Of a stretch of DNA of 64,000 nt, positions 53,190 to 64,000 are shown one piece after another. The stretch comes from Ichthyophis bannanicus (lineage: Eukaryota > Chordata > Amphibia > Gymnophiona > Ichthyophiidae). Position numbers and translations under genes: made by a program. Each line of letters starts with the position of its first letter. The first letter of the stretch is position 1. Location of the stretch: positions 80,258,662 to 80,322,661 of the forward strand of contig CM066043.1 of NCBI GenBank assembly GCA_033557465.1, in the 5' to 3' direction. The notes below the pieces were generated by a model, which saw only the letters and a program-made list of their open reading frames with translations, ran no database searches and was not told the origin of the DNA.

Positions 53190-54054
53190 AAGTTGTGGAT
53201 AAGTATAGATCAGGATTGGGTTATAAAAAAAAAAATACCCCAAATTCTGAATATCCCACGGAGCACCATTACATCCATTAATAACAAAATGGAAAGAACA
53301 TGGCACCACTACAAACCTGACAAGAGAAGGCTGCCCACCAAAACTCACAGATCGGGCAAGGAGGGCATTAATCAGAGATGCTACAAAGACACCAAGGATA
53401 ACACTGAAGAAGCTGCAAAGATCCACTGCGGAGATGGGAGTATCTGTCCATAGGACTACTTTAAGACTTACACCCCACCGAGCAGAGCTTTATGGAGGAA
53501 TGGCCAGAAAAAAGTCATTGCTTAAAGAAAGAAATAAGAAAATATGTTTGGAATTTGAACAGCAGCATGTGGTGGACCCCCCCCCCCCCAAAAAAAAAAA
53601 AAAACACATGGAAGAAGGTTCTCTGGTCAGGTGAGATGAAAATTGAACATGGTAAATGCCATGAGTGGTGCAAACCCAACCCTTTCCATCACTCCAAGAA
53701 CACCATTTCCACACTGAAACATGGTGGTAGCAGCATCATGCTGTGAGGACGTTTCTCCATTGGCAGGGACAGGAAAACTGGTCAGGATTGAAGGAATAAT
53801 GGATGGAAATTCTTGAGGAAAACCTGTTTCAGTCTGCCAGAGATTTGAGACCAGACCTCAATGTAATCGAGAATCTGTGGCATGAAGATAGATGGGTTGC
53901 ATTGGTGTACAGCAAACTTGGAAGAGTTGGAGCAGTTTTGCCTTCAGGAATGTGGGTGAAAATCCCAGTGGCTAGATGTGCTAAACTAATAGAGACATAC
54001 CCCAAGAGACTTGCAGCTGTAATTGCAGCAAAAGATGGCTCTACAAAGTACTGA
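53190..54054 (+). pseudogene. Tc1-like transposase, degenerate
   Basis: Pieces of a DD34E transposase. There is an HTH region (I-P-R-S-T-I-T-S-I; H-R-S-G-K-E-G-I-N) in the frame ending 53453. The C-terminal end has D-L-N-V-I-E-N-L-W-H-E and K-L-I-E-T-Y-P-K-R-L (53803-54054). Several stops and shifts intervene, with C/A runs at 53578-53605. An internal deletion joins A-R-D-L-R directly to P-D-L-N, removing the segment that in this family carries the second catalytic Asp. Confidence 0.85.
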
Positions 54055-54776
54055 TTTTGGTGGGTGTGTTGGGGGGGGGGGGAAGGGGTGGCTCAAGGCA
54101 ATCTGCTGCCTGAGGCGAGGGATGGGATAGCATCCCCCCCCCCCCCGGGTGGGGATCTTTCTCAAAGCTCAAGTCAGAGACTGAACCAAATCAAAAAGTC
54201 AATTAGATAACGTGGAGCAAATACAAGATGTTCACACACTAAGGAAATAAAAGAGCGAGCGAGGACCACAAAAATTTATAACTCCAAATTATAATTCATT
54301 TATATTTTGTTATAAACTGCATTATGGTGCTTGCTTTTTCTTTTTGAACATATATTTTGCATTCACAGACCCCCCCCCCCCCCTCAACAATGGGTACAGA
54401 GCAGAGGTAGGACATTCACCCACAAAACTCAATTTATTTAAAAAAAAAAAAAGCTGATTCTGGTCATCTCACCAACAAAACTTCTCCAGTACCAGGCATA
54501 TTGGGAAAGAGTAGTTACTCACCTGTAACTGGTGTTCTCCAGGAGCAGCAGGAATCAGTCCTCACATATGGGTGACATTGACGTCGCTGGAGCCCCTGCG
54601 GAGCATTTCCCCAGCTTTCTATGAAAGCCTTTGGGAATACTGCACGCATGCGCGGTCCCCTTCCCGCCTAAAGGTGCCATCTTGCTCAGTCAAATGACAT
54701 AGCTAAAAAACAGCACACAAAAGAATGTAAAAATGAACTATATACAACTGCAACTCCCAGGGGAGGAGGGAGGGTT

Positions 54777-54873
54777 GTGAGGACTGATACCTGCTGCTCC
54801 TGGAGAACACCAGTTACAGGTGAGTAACTACTCTTTCTCCAGGACCAAGCAGGAAGTCAGTCCTTAATATGGG
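54777..54873. repeat. DIRS-6 ICR
   Basis: Complements of both ends joined at ACTACTCT|TTCTCCAGG. It matches the actual ends except for isolated changes (a palindrome reading CACCAGTTACAGGTG, and CCTTAATATGGG for CCTCACATATGGG). Confidence 0.9.
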
Positions 54874-55008
54874 TGACTCCCTAGCTCTGGGCTACCAGGA
54901 ACCCAGGCTGAACAAGAGAACTCCCTCTAGTCCCAGCATCAAAGAAAGGCTTTGCACTGAAAGAACCTCCACCGGTAGCCCAACGGAGGGCTGGAGGGCA
55001 GGAGTTGC

Positions 55009-56515
55009 CTAAACCTCAAAGAGATTCTGGAGTACTGCCTGGCCAAAAGCACTGTCCCTACGGGACTCCCTCTCCAGGCAGTAATGGGCCGCAAAAGTAT
55101 GGCTTGAGGACCAAGTTGCAGCCCTGCAGATATCTGCCAACGGTACAGAGCGGAGATGAGCTACTGAGGCAGCCATAGCCCTTACACGGTGGGCTGTGAC
55201 CCGACCCTGCAAGGGAAGGTCAGCAGCCTTGTAAGCCCAGGTGATACAGTCAGTCACCCATATGGACAAGGTATACTTGGACACAGCCAACCCCAAATTA
55301 TTAGGGTCAAAAGATATGAAGAGCTGAGTAGCCCTTCTATGTCCCTGCGTATGGTCAAGGTAGAAGGATTTATTTATTTATTTTATTTGTGTGCTTTTCT
55401 ATACCAACCCTTCCAGATAAGGCCCTCCTACAGTCCAGGGTATGCAGGACCGCTTCAGCCTTGCTTGCATGAGGCCTAGGGAAGAATGTTGGAAGAACCA
55501 CCTCCTGGTTGAGGTGGAAAGAGGAGACAACTTTCGGGAGGAACTTTGGATGAGTCCTAAGGACTACCCTGTTCCTATAGAATCTGGTGTAAGGCCTGTC
55601 ACAGACCAGGGCCTGAAGCTCACTCACTCGTCTGGCCGAGGTTAAGGCTACCAGGAAGAGTGTCTTCCAGGAAAGGAAGCGGAGAGGACAAGTAGCCATC
55701 GGTTCAAAAGGAGGGCGAGTCAGTTGTTGCAAGACCACATTCAACTCCCACTCAGGGGCTGGAGGACGGACAGGAGGCTTGAGCAAGAGCAAACCCCTGA
55801 GGAACCAGGACACCAAGGGGTGAACCAACAGAGAGTGTCCTTCCACCAGAGAGTGGTGAGCTGCCAGAGCTGAGAGGTGGACCCGAACAGAATTGGACTT
55901 AAGGCCCTGATTGGACAAGTGCAGCAGGTACTGCAGCACTACTGGTACAGCACAGGAGAAAGGATCTTCTGTACGCAGCTGACACCACTCAGAAAATCTT
56001 TTCCATTTCAGGGCATAGGTTTTTCTAGTGGACTGCTTCCTAGAGGCCAGGACGACCTCTTCAACTTCTGGAGGTAGGCCCCAGGGAACCAAAACTACCC
56101 TTGCAGTCTTCAGGCCATCAAATTGAGAGATTTGAGATTGGGGTGCAGAAGAGAACCTTGATCCTGAGAGAGAAGGTCGGGCTGCAACCCCAGAGGCAGT
56201 GGGGGGTCCACTGCCAGTTGAAGCAGAAGTGGAAACCAAGGCTGCCTCGGCCACCTGGGAGCTACTAGGAGTACCGAGGCCGTGTCTTTCAGAACCTTGA
56301 ACAGGGTTCGGGCCACCAGAGGCGTGGGAGGAAACGCATATAGGAGGCCCTGAGACCAGGAAATCAGAAAAGCATCCGCTGCCCACCTCATGGGATGCGG
56401 GTGTCTGGAGCAGAACCTGGGCAGCTGCTTGTTCAGGGGACTGGTAAAGAGATCTATGGATGGAAGTCCCTATTTCAGGAAAATCTTCTGAACCACTAAT
56501 GGGTGGAGTTGCCAT
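55009..56515 (-). pseudogene. DIRS-6 tyrosine recombinase, split by a LINE tail
   Basis: The frame from 56515 carries the S-R-K-Q-S-T-R-K-T-Y N-terminal block and T-S-A-R-R-V-S-E. It is broken after T-L-D-C-R-R-A-L by the insertion at 55368-55417. The remainder (55009-55296) has H-R-V-R, C-R-A-A-T-W and H-Y-C-L, ending N-L-F-E-V. Apart from the insertion all catalytic residues are intact. Confidence 0.88.
55368..55417 (-). mobile_element. L2-like LINE/SINE tail inserted in DIRS-6 YR
   Basis: A reverse-oriented (TTTA)n followed by a gtgcttttctatacca block, the complement of the tail seen at 43270-43303 and 62590-62640. The adjoining YR codons resume on both sides. Confidence 0.75.
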
Positions 56516-58081
56516 TCATGGGGCTGCAGAACTCTGCTCAACCTGTCTGCCAGGCAGTTCTCCTGGCCAGGGAGATAAACAGCTTTGAGAAACATGCTGT
56601 GCTTGAGCGCAAACAAGCAAAGGTCTTGTGCCTCCTGACAAAGGAGCCTGGACCCAGTGCCACCCTGCTTGTTCACATAAAACATGGCTACTTGGTTGTC
56701 CGTTTGTACTAAGACAGACTGGTGAGCCAGGTTTTGAGAGAAAGTCTTGAGGGCTAAGCGAATAGCCCGTAGTTCCAGTAGGTTGATCTGTTGCGTGGCC
56801 TCCCAGGGAGACCACAGGCCCTGGGTGCACTTGTCCAGACAATGTGCCCCCCAGCCCTGTAGGGAAGCATCGGTGGTTAACACCACTGTGAACCCAGGAA
56901 TCTGAAAAGGCACCCCTTGCAGTAAGTTGTGGGGGGGGGTGCAGCCACCAGCGTACGGAGTTCAGGAATGGTCTGGACACCCGTACTCTGTCTCTGAGGC
57001 TCCCTGTGGCCTGTGTCCACTGAGTTCTGAGGCACCACTGTGCAGGCCTCATATGGAGCCGGGTATTTGGAGTCACATGTACTGTCGAAGCCATATGGCC
57101 CAGAAGCCTCAGCCAGAGTCTGGCGGAAACCAGTGGCCTGCTGAGAAACTGGTTTGCCAAGTCTATCAGCCTTCGGGCTCTGTCTTCTGGCAAGAAAGCC
57201 TTTGCCTGCAGAGAGTCTAGCCTTGCCCCTATGAACTCCAAGTTCTGGGAGGGGAGCAAAGTGGACTTTGCGAAGTTTATGACAAAACCCAGGTGTTGAA
57301 GGAGAGAAATAGTTCGAAGGGTGGCTTGCCTGGCCTCCTGGCACGTCTGACCCCTGATGAGCCAGTCGTCCAGATAGGGGAAGACAAAGATACCCTGATT
57401 TCTCAAGTAGGCCGCCACCACTGCCAGGCATTTGGTAAAGACCCTGGGGGCGGAGGTGAGGCCGAAAGGCAGCACTCTGTACTGATAATGGTTTCCTCCC
57501 ACAATGAACCTGAGGTACTTTCTGTGGTCTGGATGAATGAGGATGTGAGTGTACGCATCCTTTAGATCTAAAGAGCATAGCCAATCTCCCTGCTGGAGGT
57601 AGGGCAGAAGTGTTCCAAGAGTAAGCATCTTTAACTTTTCTTTCTCTAGGAATTTGTTGAGATTTCTGAGGTTGAGAATAGGCCTGAGGCCTCCGGTTCT
57701 CTTTGGTACGAGGAAGTACCTGGAGTAGAAACCGTGACCCTGTAGGTGGGGAGGAACAGGCTCCACCGCCTTGTCTCGCAACAGACCCTGAAGCTCTTGA
57801 AGGAGAAGGTCTGTGTGGAGAGAAGGCCTTGGGGGCTCTCCTGGGAAGTGAGGAGGAGGCAACTGATGGAAATGAAGCATATAGCCCTTGTGGACTATGC
57901 TTAAGACCCAACTGTCTCCTGTAATGGGTGGCCACCTGTGGGCAAACAGGGTTAGTAGACCTCCTGTGCAGGGATGGGACAGCAGAGAAGGAGAGGCTAT
58001 GCTTTGGGAGTCAAAAACCCCCACCCTGCTGAGTGGGAGCAGGAGCCTGAGGCTTGGGGGCCTTCTGCCTACGGGGCCCAT
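56110..58081 (-). pseudogene. DIRS-6 RT-RNase H, frameshifts
   Basis: RT is continuous from 58081 to about 56900 with S-L-D-L-K-D-A-Y, L-P-F-G-L-T-S-A-P-R and Y-L-D-D-W-L-I-R. A slip in a C/G run (56930-56938) moves RNase H to the frame at 56470-56913 (L-T-T-D-A-S-L-Q-G-W-G; L-E-L-R-A-I; Q-T-D-N-Q-V-A-M). The distal part is in the frame at 56110-56391, ending L-N-L-M-A. All catalytic acids are present. Confidence 0.9.
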
Positions 58082-59908
58082 GTCCCTGCCCCTTGGCCTG
58101 CTGACCCTGTGGGGGAGCTGGGGAGGCCTGGTAAGGTGGGAACTGTTTGTAGGCAGTCACCTTCCTTGGGTAAAAGGACTTCTTACCCGAGCCCCCCTTC
58201 TTATGAGAAGGGGCAGAAGTCTTTCTAGACAGCCTTGTCCTCGTGAGGTGTTCGGTCTCGAGCTGTGCAGCCTTCTCGGCCATGGGCTTGCCAAAAAGGT
58301 TCTCACCTCAGCAAGGAACATCGACCAACTTGTCTTGAACCCATGGCTCGAGATCCGATGACTGCAGCCATGCCTGGCGTCGAGCCGCAATGCCGGCTGT
58401 TGCAACACGGGCCAAGGCCTCGAAGCCATTGTAGGCTGCGCTGGACATGAACTTAGAGCATTCCCGAATCCCCGAGGACAAGGACTTGAACCTCTGCAAA
58501 GTTTCCCTGGAGAGACCAGCAGAGAACCCGGCAAGCTCCTTCGCCAGGTCCCGCAAGTACATGCCCATGTACAGCTGGTAAGACTGGACACGGCAAGCAA
58601 GCATCGAGCCCTGGAAGCACTTTCTACCAAACGCATCCAGGTTCCGGGCCTCCCTGCCAGGGGGCACCACGGAGTGCATCTTCTGACTTTTCAGACGATG
58701 CATGGCCGATTCCACCACCATGGAATGGTGAGGTAGCTGCGCCTTTTGAAAACCAAGGCTCTTCCGGAGTCGATAAATGGAATCGACCCGCTTGCTCAGA
58801 ACCGGCGCCAAGGCCGGTGCCTCCCACATCCTGAAGAGGAGCCGTTCCAGCATTGGAGGAAGCGGCGCAGTAAAGGCCTCCTTCAGAGGAGAGTCATACT
58901 GGAGGGGCTCGAGGCTCCTCGGGGTCCGCGGGGATCGCCAAAGCAGTGGCCATATCCTGAACGAACTCCGAGAACCGGGTATCCTCCGGAGGGGATCTAC
59001 TCCGGGGCTCAGACTGCGGTGAGTCCGACGGGACGCACCGAGTCTTGAAGGTATCAGGGGACTCCTCGTCCTTCATCTCCCAGGTGGACTCATCCGAAGA
59101 GGAGTCGGGCTCCGACCGCACGGGGCCTGGCAGCACCCGCCCCAATGCCAAAGGCACCGGCGTCAATGCCCTCGGTCCTGACCGGGAGGTCGAGGGTGAC
59201 CGTGACCGAGAACGACCTTGAGCCTTCATGGTCTCGAGTATCGGCTTGGTCTCCGGGGTCGACTTCTACGTCGATGTCCCGGTGGTCGGGGCAGATGCGC
59301 CAGCAAGGCTGGCCATCAGCACCCGCTGCTGATCCATGAAGGCAGAGAGTCTGCACTCCAAGGCTGTCAGCCTGAGACCCAGCTCAGGAGACTCAGCAGC
59401 CACTGACTCGGGCCCCGGCGGCGGCTCCCTGGGAGGAGAGTCCTCGAGGACAACAGGACTTACGTGTCCAGCAGACTCCGGCTCCACACGAGGCACTTTT
59501 GACGGCTTCTCCTGTTCCACGGGCCCGAGACGGCAGTCGGGGGTCCAAGACCTAGCCCTCGAGGAGCCAGGGACCTCCTCCGACGCCGCCCTCGCGAGAC
59601 GCTTCTTCCTCTTTCGCTCCCGCTCGGGGGACCCCCTGTCCGAGGAACCCCCGACGATGCTCGGGGTCAGACTCCCGAGACGTCGAGGCCTCAGACGAGG
59701 CCTGGGCCCGGCCGGAGGCTGAATCAGAGAAAAGCCTTTCCTTTTGATGCTGGCGACTTCGCAGTGCCTTAGTGGACATTTTGCCACACAGTCCACAGAT
59801 CTTAGGATCATGATCCGGACCGAGGCACCGAAGGCAGCAGTCGTTTGTGTCGATGAGAGACATTAGTTTCTTGCACCGATCACACTTTTTAAAACCACTG
59901 GAAGCCAT
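58011..59908 (-). pseudogene. DIRS-6 gag, broken
   Basis: The ATG at 59908 (M-A-S-S-G-F-K-K-C) is followed by the C-D-R-C...C-C-L-R-C-L-G-P-D-H...C-G-L-C cluster. Frameshifts near 59650 and 59270 and after P-E-E-P-R-A (58900-58910) divide the rest. The conserved C-terminal half reads 58853-58308, with TGA at 58308-58310 in front of G-E-N-L-F-G-K, and the basic tail ends at 58011. Confidence 0.87.
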
Positions 59909-60324
59909 CGGGGAAAAAAGAGCCCCCGCGAGGTCAAAGGACCGGCCTTCCAGGGAAAAGGAAAAAAGGGCGCAAACGCCAGCCACGAAGGGCAAAAACC
60001 GAAAAAATGAGAACGGGCTCGATACCGGTGTACCGGAACCGGCGGGAAGGGGAACCGGCGTCGAACCGGGCAAAAAACCGCGATGAAATCACAGGAATAG
60101 CAAGAAAAAATCTAACTATTTTCCGGGTGAACTAAGACAGACGTCCGAAGGGCTCCATGGAAAAAAAGAGAGACTGAGCAAGATGGCACCTTTAGGCAGG
60201 AAGGGGACCGTGCATGCGTGCAGTATTCCCAAAGGCTTACATAGAAAGCTGGGGAAATGCTCCGCAGGGGCTCCATCGATGTCACCCATATGTGAGGACT
60301 GACTTCCTGCTTGGTCCTGGAGAA

Positions 60325-61229
60325 CTAATATAAAACCCTACTAAAGTCACTAAGATCTGCAAGGCCAATCTACCATACCATACCAGCATATACTTCCAAA
60401 ACTCATACAATAAGGGGCCTACCAAGAAAAAAGCAGCACTATAAACACTGCAAGGGCCCCAAAACATCTATACATTTATTTGATAAGCTGAACAAGTCAA
60501 ATTACTACAGTACAGATCCCTACATACAAATTCCATGTTAACAGAACACCTGGCCTTGGTCACACACTCAGAACACAGACCCTCACCAAGTACAGAATAC
60601 GTGACCACAACCTAAAGCAAAAATAAAAATACGTAGACAAAAATTAAAATGAAACCCCAAGCAGCCAGACTCTGCATGCGGTGCTAGACCAGATAAGAGA
60701 TGCAGTTCCCCATACTGTGTGAAATATAGATTGTACAAAGTCCAATCACTAAATTGAAAATAAATTTTTTTCTACCTTTGTTGTCGGATGATTTTTGATC
60801 ATGCTAGTCCCAATCTGAGGTTTCTGTTTTCCTCTGTCTTCTCTTGGCTCTTTTTCTATGGTCTACAGTCCATCTGCTATTTCTTGTCTCTCGTTTTGCT
60901 TTCTTCATTTTCTTCCATCAGCATTTTTTCAGTCCCAGTAACTCTCCCTAATATCAGCCCCCTTTACAGCCTCCCCTCCCAGTACCAACCCCCTTGCCTC
61001 TCCAGTACTGCCAGTGGTGTATATTCTCTTCGGGTCCCCCTCCTTCCCCATCATCCAGCCCCTTCTAGTTAAAATACCATCCCAGGTATCAGCGAACTTT
61101 CAGTCCCAGTGTCCCCTCCCATGTCGGTTCCCTTCCAGCCCCACTTCTCCCCTGTCCATCCACCTTCCAGTGCCATCCCCGGGTGTCAGCTCCGTTCCAG
61201 CTCCCCCCCCCCATGTCTGCTTCCTTCCA
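60325..61229. other. hAT interior right of DIRS-6; no gene
   Basis: AT-rich to about 60780, then pyrimidine-rich on the plus strand. The proline-rich frames at 61014-61396 follow base composition and repeats, not a protein family. Confidence 0.5.
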
Positions 61230-61370
61230 GCTCCCCTCCAGGCCCCCCCTTGGACTGCTCCCCTCCAGGCCCCCCCCAGTCTGCTCCCCTCCAGGCCCCC
61301 CCTTGGACTGCTCCCCTCCAGGCCCCCCCCAGTCTGCTCCCCTCCAGGCCCCCCCTTGACTGCTTCCCCA
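61230..61370. repeat. Minisatellite, alternating 27/26-bp units
   Basis: Five units begin gctcccctccaggcccccc at about 61230, 61257, 61283, 61310 and 61336. Units alternate between ttggact and cagtct endings, so the true period is a 53-bp dimer. Confidence 0.88.
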
Positions 61371-61391
61371 CCCCCCTCACCTCACTGATCC

Positions 61392-61735
61392 TTTAAAATT
61401 AAATGAAAGCAGTCGCGGGAACATTTCTCCGTTCCCGCGGCTCTGCTTTCAAACTGCTTGGCCCGTCAATCTTCGTGGAGCCGGCGGGGGGGCCGAGGTC
61501 GTTGCTTTCGCCACCCTTCCGCTTCTGCTGGCTGCTTCCTCCATAAAGAAAGCAGCTCTGTTCCCGTGGCTGCTTTCATTTTGGAGGCAGGATGAGGAAG
61601 AGGAAGCGGAAGGGTGGCCAAAGCGACAACCTTGGCTCCCCTGCTGGCTCCACGACGATTGACGGGCCAAGCAGTTTGAAAGCAGAGCCGCGGGAATGGA
61701 GAAATGTTCCCACGGCTGCTTTCATTTCATTTTAA
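61392..61735. repeat. Large inverted repeat (hairpin), arms about 135-145 bp
   Basis: Arm 1 (61392-about 61525) and arm 2 (about 61592-61735) are reverse complements with few mismatches. They contain ggctctgctttcaaactgct and its complement agcagtttgaaagcagagcc. The loop is about 65 bp. It lies at the right end of the hAT element. Confidence 0.9.
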
Positions 61736-62078
61736 AAAATGAATCTTTGCGGACGGGCGGTTCTATCATCGGCAGTTTCTAGGGAGAGGCAAATAGTACC
61801 GCCCCCTACAATCTGCCGCCTGAGGCCACCACCTCAGTTCGCCTAATGATAGAACCGCCCCTGGGGGGGGGGGGGGGAATACCTCTGCACATTCATGATT
61901 TCTGTTTTTTTTGTCTTACTTATTGTTTGTGTCACAATAAAAGATATTTTGCACCTTCAAAGTGGTAGGCATGTTGTGTAAATCACATGATGCTAACCCC
62001 CAAATCTCCATTTCCAGGTTGTAATGCGACAAAACAGGACAAACACAGAGGGGATGAATACTTTCCCAAGGCACTGTA

Positions 62079-62544
62079 GGGCATCATTTTATAAGGAGGC
62101 ACTTACTTTTAGGTACTAAGAATGCATGAAAATGCTGGTATTTAGTAATTTATGCATGTAAATGACCTCAAATACTGAGAAACAAAAGTACACCTTAATC
62201 CGATTGCGTTTACTTTCACCCTGGGCATACACAAGGGGGGAGTTCGGATGTCAGCAAGTCCATGCGTTAATTAAAGACATAATAATTTATACACGTACTT
62301 GCAAAATGTAGGCATGGTTATTTACACCAGCTCTAGGGACTTAATTTAAGCCATCACTTCTACCACTTGTGCTAGTATTTTGTAAAGAAAAGTAGGCACC
62401 TATTTTTCTTTATAAAACAGCGTATACATAGGTATCTAATGTCATACTTAAAATAGGCATCTCCTCATAAAGACTACCCTCCACAAGTTGAAGTAATTAG
62501 TTAGAAATAGTAGTCAACATATAATCCTGTTATATGTAACTCCG
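62079..62544. other. Possible MITE-like segment in PTPN9 intron/flank
   Basis: The segment near 62095 (ttttataaggaggcactta) and the one near 62445-62475 (complement tttatgaggagatgcct) are imperfect inverted repeats about 380 bp apart. It could be a terminal-inverted-repeat element; no target duplication was established. Confidence 0.3.
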
Positions 62545-62640
62545 AACAGCCTGTTGTTCTGGTTTTTGTTTTGTTCTCTGTAAACCGCGCTGATGTCGAA
62601 GAGTGCGGTATAAAAGAAATTAAAATAAATAAATAAATAA
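62545..62640 (+). mobile_element. L2-like LINE/SINE 3' tail
   Basis: Contains ctctgtaaaccgcgctgatg, then gtgcggtataaaagaaatta and (AAAT)n; the same tail family as 43168-43303. Confidence 0.75.
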
Positions 62641-64000
62641 CAGCAATGCCATCCCCCCACCCGCTCATTAGATTATATAGGGAGTTTGGTTCAGATAACT
62701 AATAAACTGGAAGTAGCCTAAGAAAGCTCTGTCAATACACATGGAAACTAAATAACTCGCTCTTGGTTTGGTGTCTCCAAATGGATCCGTTTTTCACATA
62801 TCATGACAAAAATAAACCTAATTTGTTAACCAGAGCAGACCAGGTACCATCGCAATCTTTCAACTGCTGCTGCCCTACTTCATACTTGCACTGTGCTGCA
62901 GCCTCCTTCTGGAGCTTGGAAGATGGTGTAATATATGCAGGTGACACACAAAGGAAACACCTTGATGACTGGAGCTTGATATTTTATTTGGGAGGATAAA
63001 AACACCTCCCACAAGAGTGGGTTTTGTCTTTAACAGGAATAGACCAGGATTGGAAAGAAATCTGAATCTGTGGTAACAAAAAGGGCTGTTGCCCTTCCTG
63101 TGGGCAATTTTATCTTTAATGATGGAGAGGGCGAATAGGAAAGGGATGAAGCGTAGTCTCACCCTTAGCTAAACATTGATTATTCTATTATCCATGGAGA
63201 CCTGATATTCTACTACTACAAGGCATATGCAGAGCTGCACATGAACACCTTAGAGAGAGTCCCTGTTCAAGAAGTTCACAATCTATCCAAGACCGACACA
63301 TACAACAGGCAATTAGGTAGAACAAAGGGGAAATGCTTATCACACACAAGGGTGGGAAGCAGGAGAATAAGGGGGTCTGGATCCCAAAGCTGCCTCAAAG
63401 AGGTGAGTTTTAAGCCTGGATTTGAATAGGGCCAGAGACGGAGCCTGACATAGTCTATTCCAGGTAGAAGGTGTAGCAAGGTAGAATGAGCAGTCTGATG
63501 TTGGCAGTGGAAGAGAAGGGCACAGAGAGGGATGTAGCTGATGAGCAGAGTTCCCGAGAAGAGAGGAGAACTAATGAGGAGCTGCAGAACGAATGCACTG
63601 GTAATTCACGATATTCCCAGAAAAGCTCTCTCTGAACCACTGAGTTATGCTGCCTGAAAAACCATTCAAGCAACCACTGAACGCTTTACCTCCATAGGCA
63701 CCTTTGGAGCTCAAGGTCCATGTCCTGCATTTAGATGTGTACTTTGTGATTTCGATTTAAGTGATGAAGAAGGGGTCAGCGTTACCTTTGCTGCTTTTCC
63801 ATGTAAACAGTACTGTGCTGTACCTCTCTTTATGTTTATCTGAAGCTTAATATATTGCCCATAACAGATGCATCTGACCAGAGCCAGCCCAACCCCCAGG
63901 CAGTCACCTAGGGTGACAACTAATTGGGGGGTGGCAAAGAGCAAGGCATTCAAAGTTAATAGATTCTGACATCCAAATGGGGCATAACGCTCAAGGTCTG
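62641..64000. other. Right edge: intron or flank without recognised exon
   Basis: No PTPN9 exon or other gene is supported. 63240-63470 has the look of an interspersed repeat (agaggtgagttttaagcctg within a G/A-rich block), but I cannot assign a family. Confidence 0.35.

Larger units (their letters stand above)
54508..60324 (-). mobile_element. DIRS-6: full-length family A DIRS
   Basis: A 5.8-kb minus-strand element. The right ITR and extension (54508-54700) start AGAGTAGTTACTC, and the left ITR (60170-60324) ends GGTCCTGGAGAA. The ICR is at 54777-54873. Gag (58011-59908), RT-RNase H (56110-58081) and YR (55009-56515) are in order on the minus strand, the same sense as PTPN9. The two flanks share TTC with the circle junction. 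A LINE tail interrupts the YR. Confidence 0.92.
54083..61863. mobile_element. hAT-like element inserted in Tc1 (contains DIRS-6)
   Basis: The left end reads (A)AGGGGTGGCTC and the right end ACCGCCCCTG, matching hAT-type CAGGGGyGG termini. It is bounded by G-runs (54071-54082, 61863-61876) that could hide an 8-bp duplication of G's from the Tc1 poly-G. Without DIRS-6 it is about 2 kb. No transposase is seen, so it is non-autonomous. The right part holds a short VNTR and a large hairpin. Confidence 0.65.
52785..62076 (+). mobile_element. Tc1/mariner element, split by a hAT/DIRS nest
   Basis: Ends CAGTGCCTTGGGAAAG (52785) and CTTTCCCAAGGCACTG (62061-62076) form inverted repeats next to TA dinucleotides (52783-52784, 62077-62078). 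The inner TIR parts also match (ggttgtaatg and its complement). The proper Tc1 sequence is 52785-54082 plus 61864-62076, about 1.5 kb; the rest is inserted hAT sequence. The transposase is decayed, so the element is dead. Confidence 0.9.

Noticed and set aside
61014..61396. Proline-rich frames near the minisatellite
   Set aside because: Produced by the tandem C-rich repeat, with no conserved protein features.
62875..63162. Minus-strand frame as an upstream PTPN9 exon
   Set aside because: It has none of the phosphatase-domain motifs expected before the W-P-D exon.
1..64000. Endogenous retrovirus or LTR element
   Set aside because: The RT elements have inverted terminal repeats, an ICR and a tyrosine recombinase; no LTRs, tRNA primer site, protease, DDE integrase or envelope were seen.
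1..64000. CRISPR arrays, operons, riboswitches, tRNA or rRNA genes
   Set aside because: No short regularly spaced repeats or RNA-gene hallmarks were noticed; spliced exons and LINE/DIRS content show a vertebrate nuclear genome.

Overview
This is a piece of a large, repeat-rich vertebrate genome. The only host gene I recognise is the 3' end of PTPN9 (protein tyrosine phosphatase MEG2) on the minus strand: its last two coding exons lie at 52126-52333 and 51390-51604, joined by correct GT/AG sites. Almost everything else is transposon sequence. The dominant class is DIRS-type tyrosine-recombinase (YR) retrotransposons, with six copies. The rest are CR1, L2-like and L1/Tx1-like LINEs, a Tc1/mariner element and hAT elements. 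This mix suggests an amphibian (caecilian or salamander grade). That is an inference from repeat content, not from a species-specific gene.

Layout. 1-16340: a minus-strand DIRS copy (DIRS-1, running off the left edge), interrupted by a nearly complete plus-strand DIRS copy (DIRS-2, 2353-8136) and by a nearly full-length minus-strand L1 (9905-15856) with a 19-bp target duplication. 16341-19670: an internally deleted DIRS (DIRS-3) joined head-to-tail to DIRS-1. 20792-25825: a minus-strand CR1 split by a gag-only DIRS (DIRS-D, 21010-25073). 25985-27598: an ORF1-only L1-like element. 28004-33200: a decayed but long CR1 preceded by 551-bp tandem repeats. 33455-39062: DIRS-4. 39063-45305: an L2-like LINE tail split by DIRS-5 (39494-45263). 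45305-52333: PTPN9 3' end, with a hAT MITE in its last intron. 52334-64000: part of the preceding PTPN9 intron (or flank), holding a Tc1 element (52785-62076) that contains a hAT element (54083-61863), which contains DIRS-6 (54508-60324), which itself carries a short LINE tail.

How the DIRS parts work together. Each complete copy has gag (with a C-x2-C...C-x2-C-L-G-P-D-H...C-x2-C cluster), an RT-RNase H frame, and a YR frame lying -1 relative to RT. Copies are bounded by inverted terminal repeats (ITRs) of about 155 bp. An internal complementary region (ICR) near the 3' end joins the complements of both termini. In DIRS-2 the ICR is a perfect copy of both ends, and the insertion site shares TTCT with the circle junction. 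This fits the DIRS model of a circular intermediate integrated by the YR. Two subfamilies are visible. Family A (DIRS-2, -4, -6) is GC-rich with an ITR palindrome centred on GGCGCC. Family B (DIRS-1, -D, -5, with -3 more distantly) has the same palindrome centred on GGTACC.

Nearly all transposon ORFs are broken. DIRS-2 is the best preserved: YR intact, one frameshift in gag and one stop in RT-RH. I found no new cellular system; the interest is in nested insertion history and YR-element architecture.
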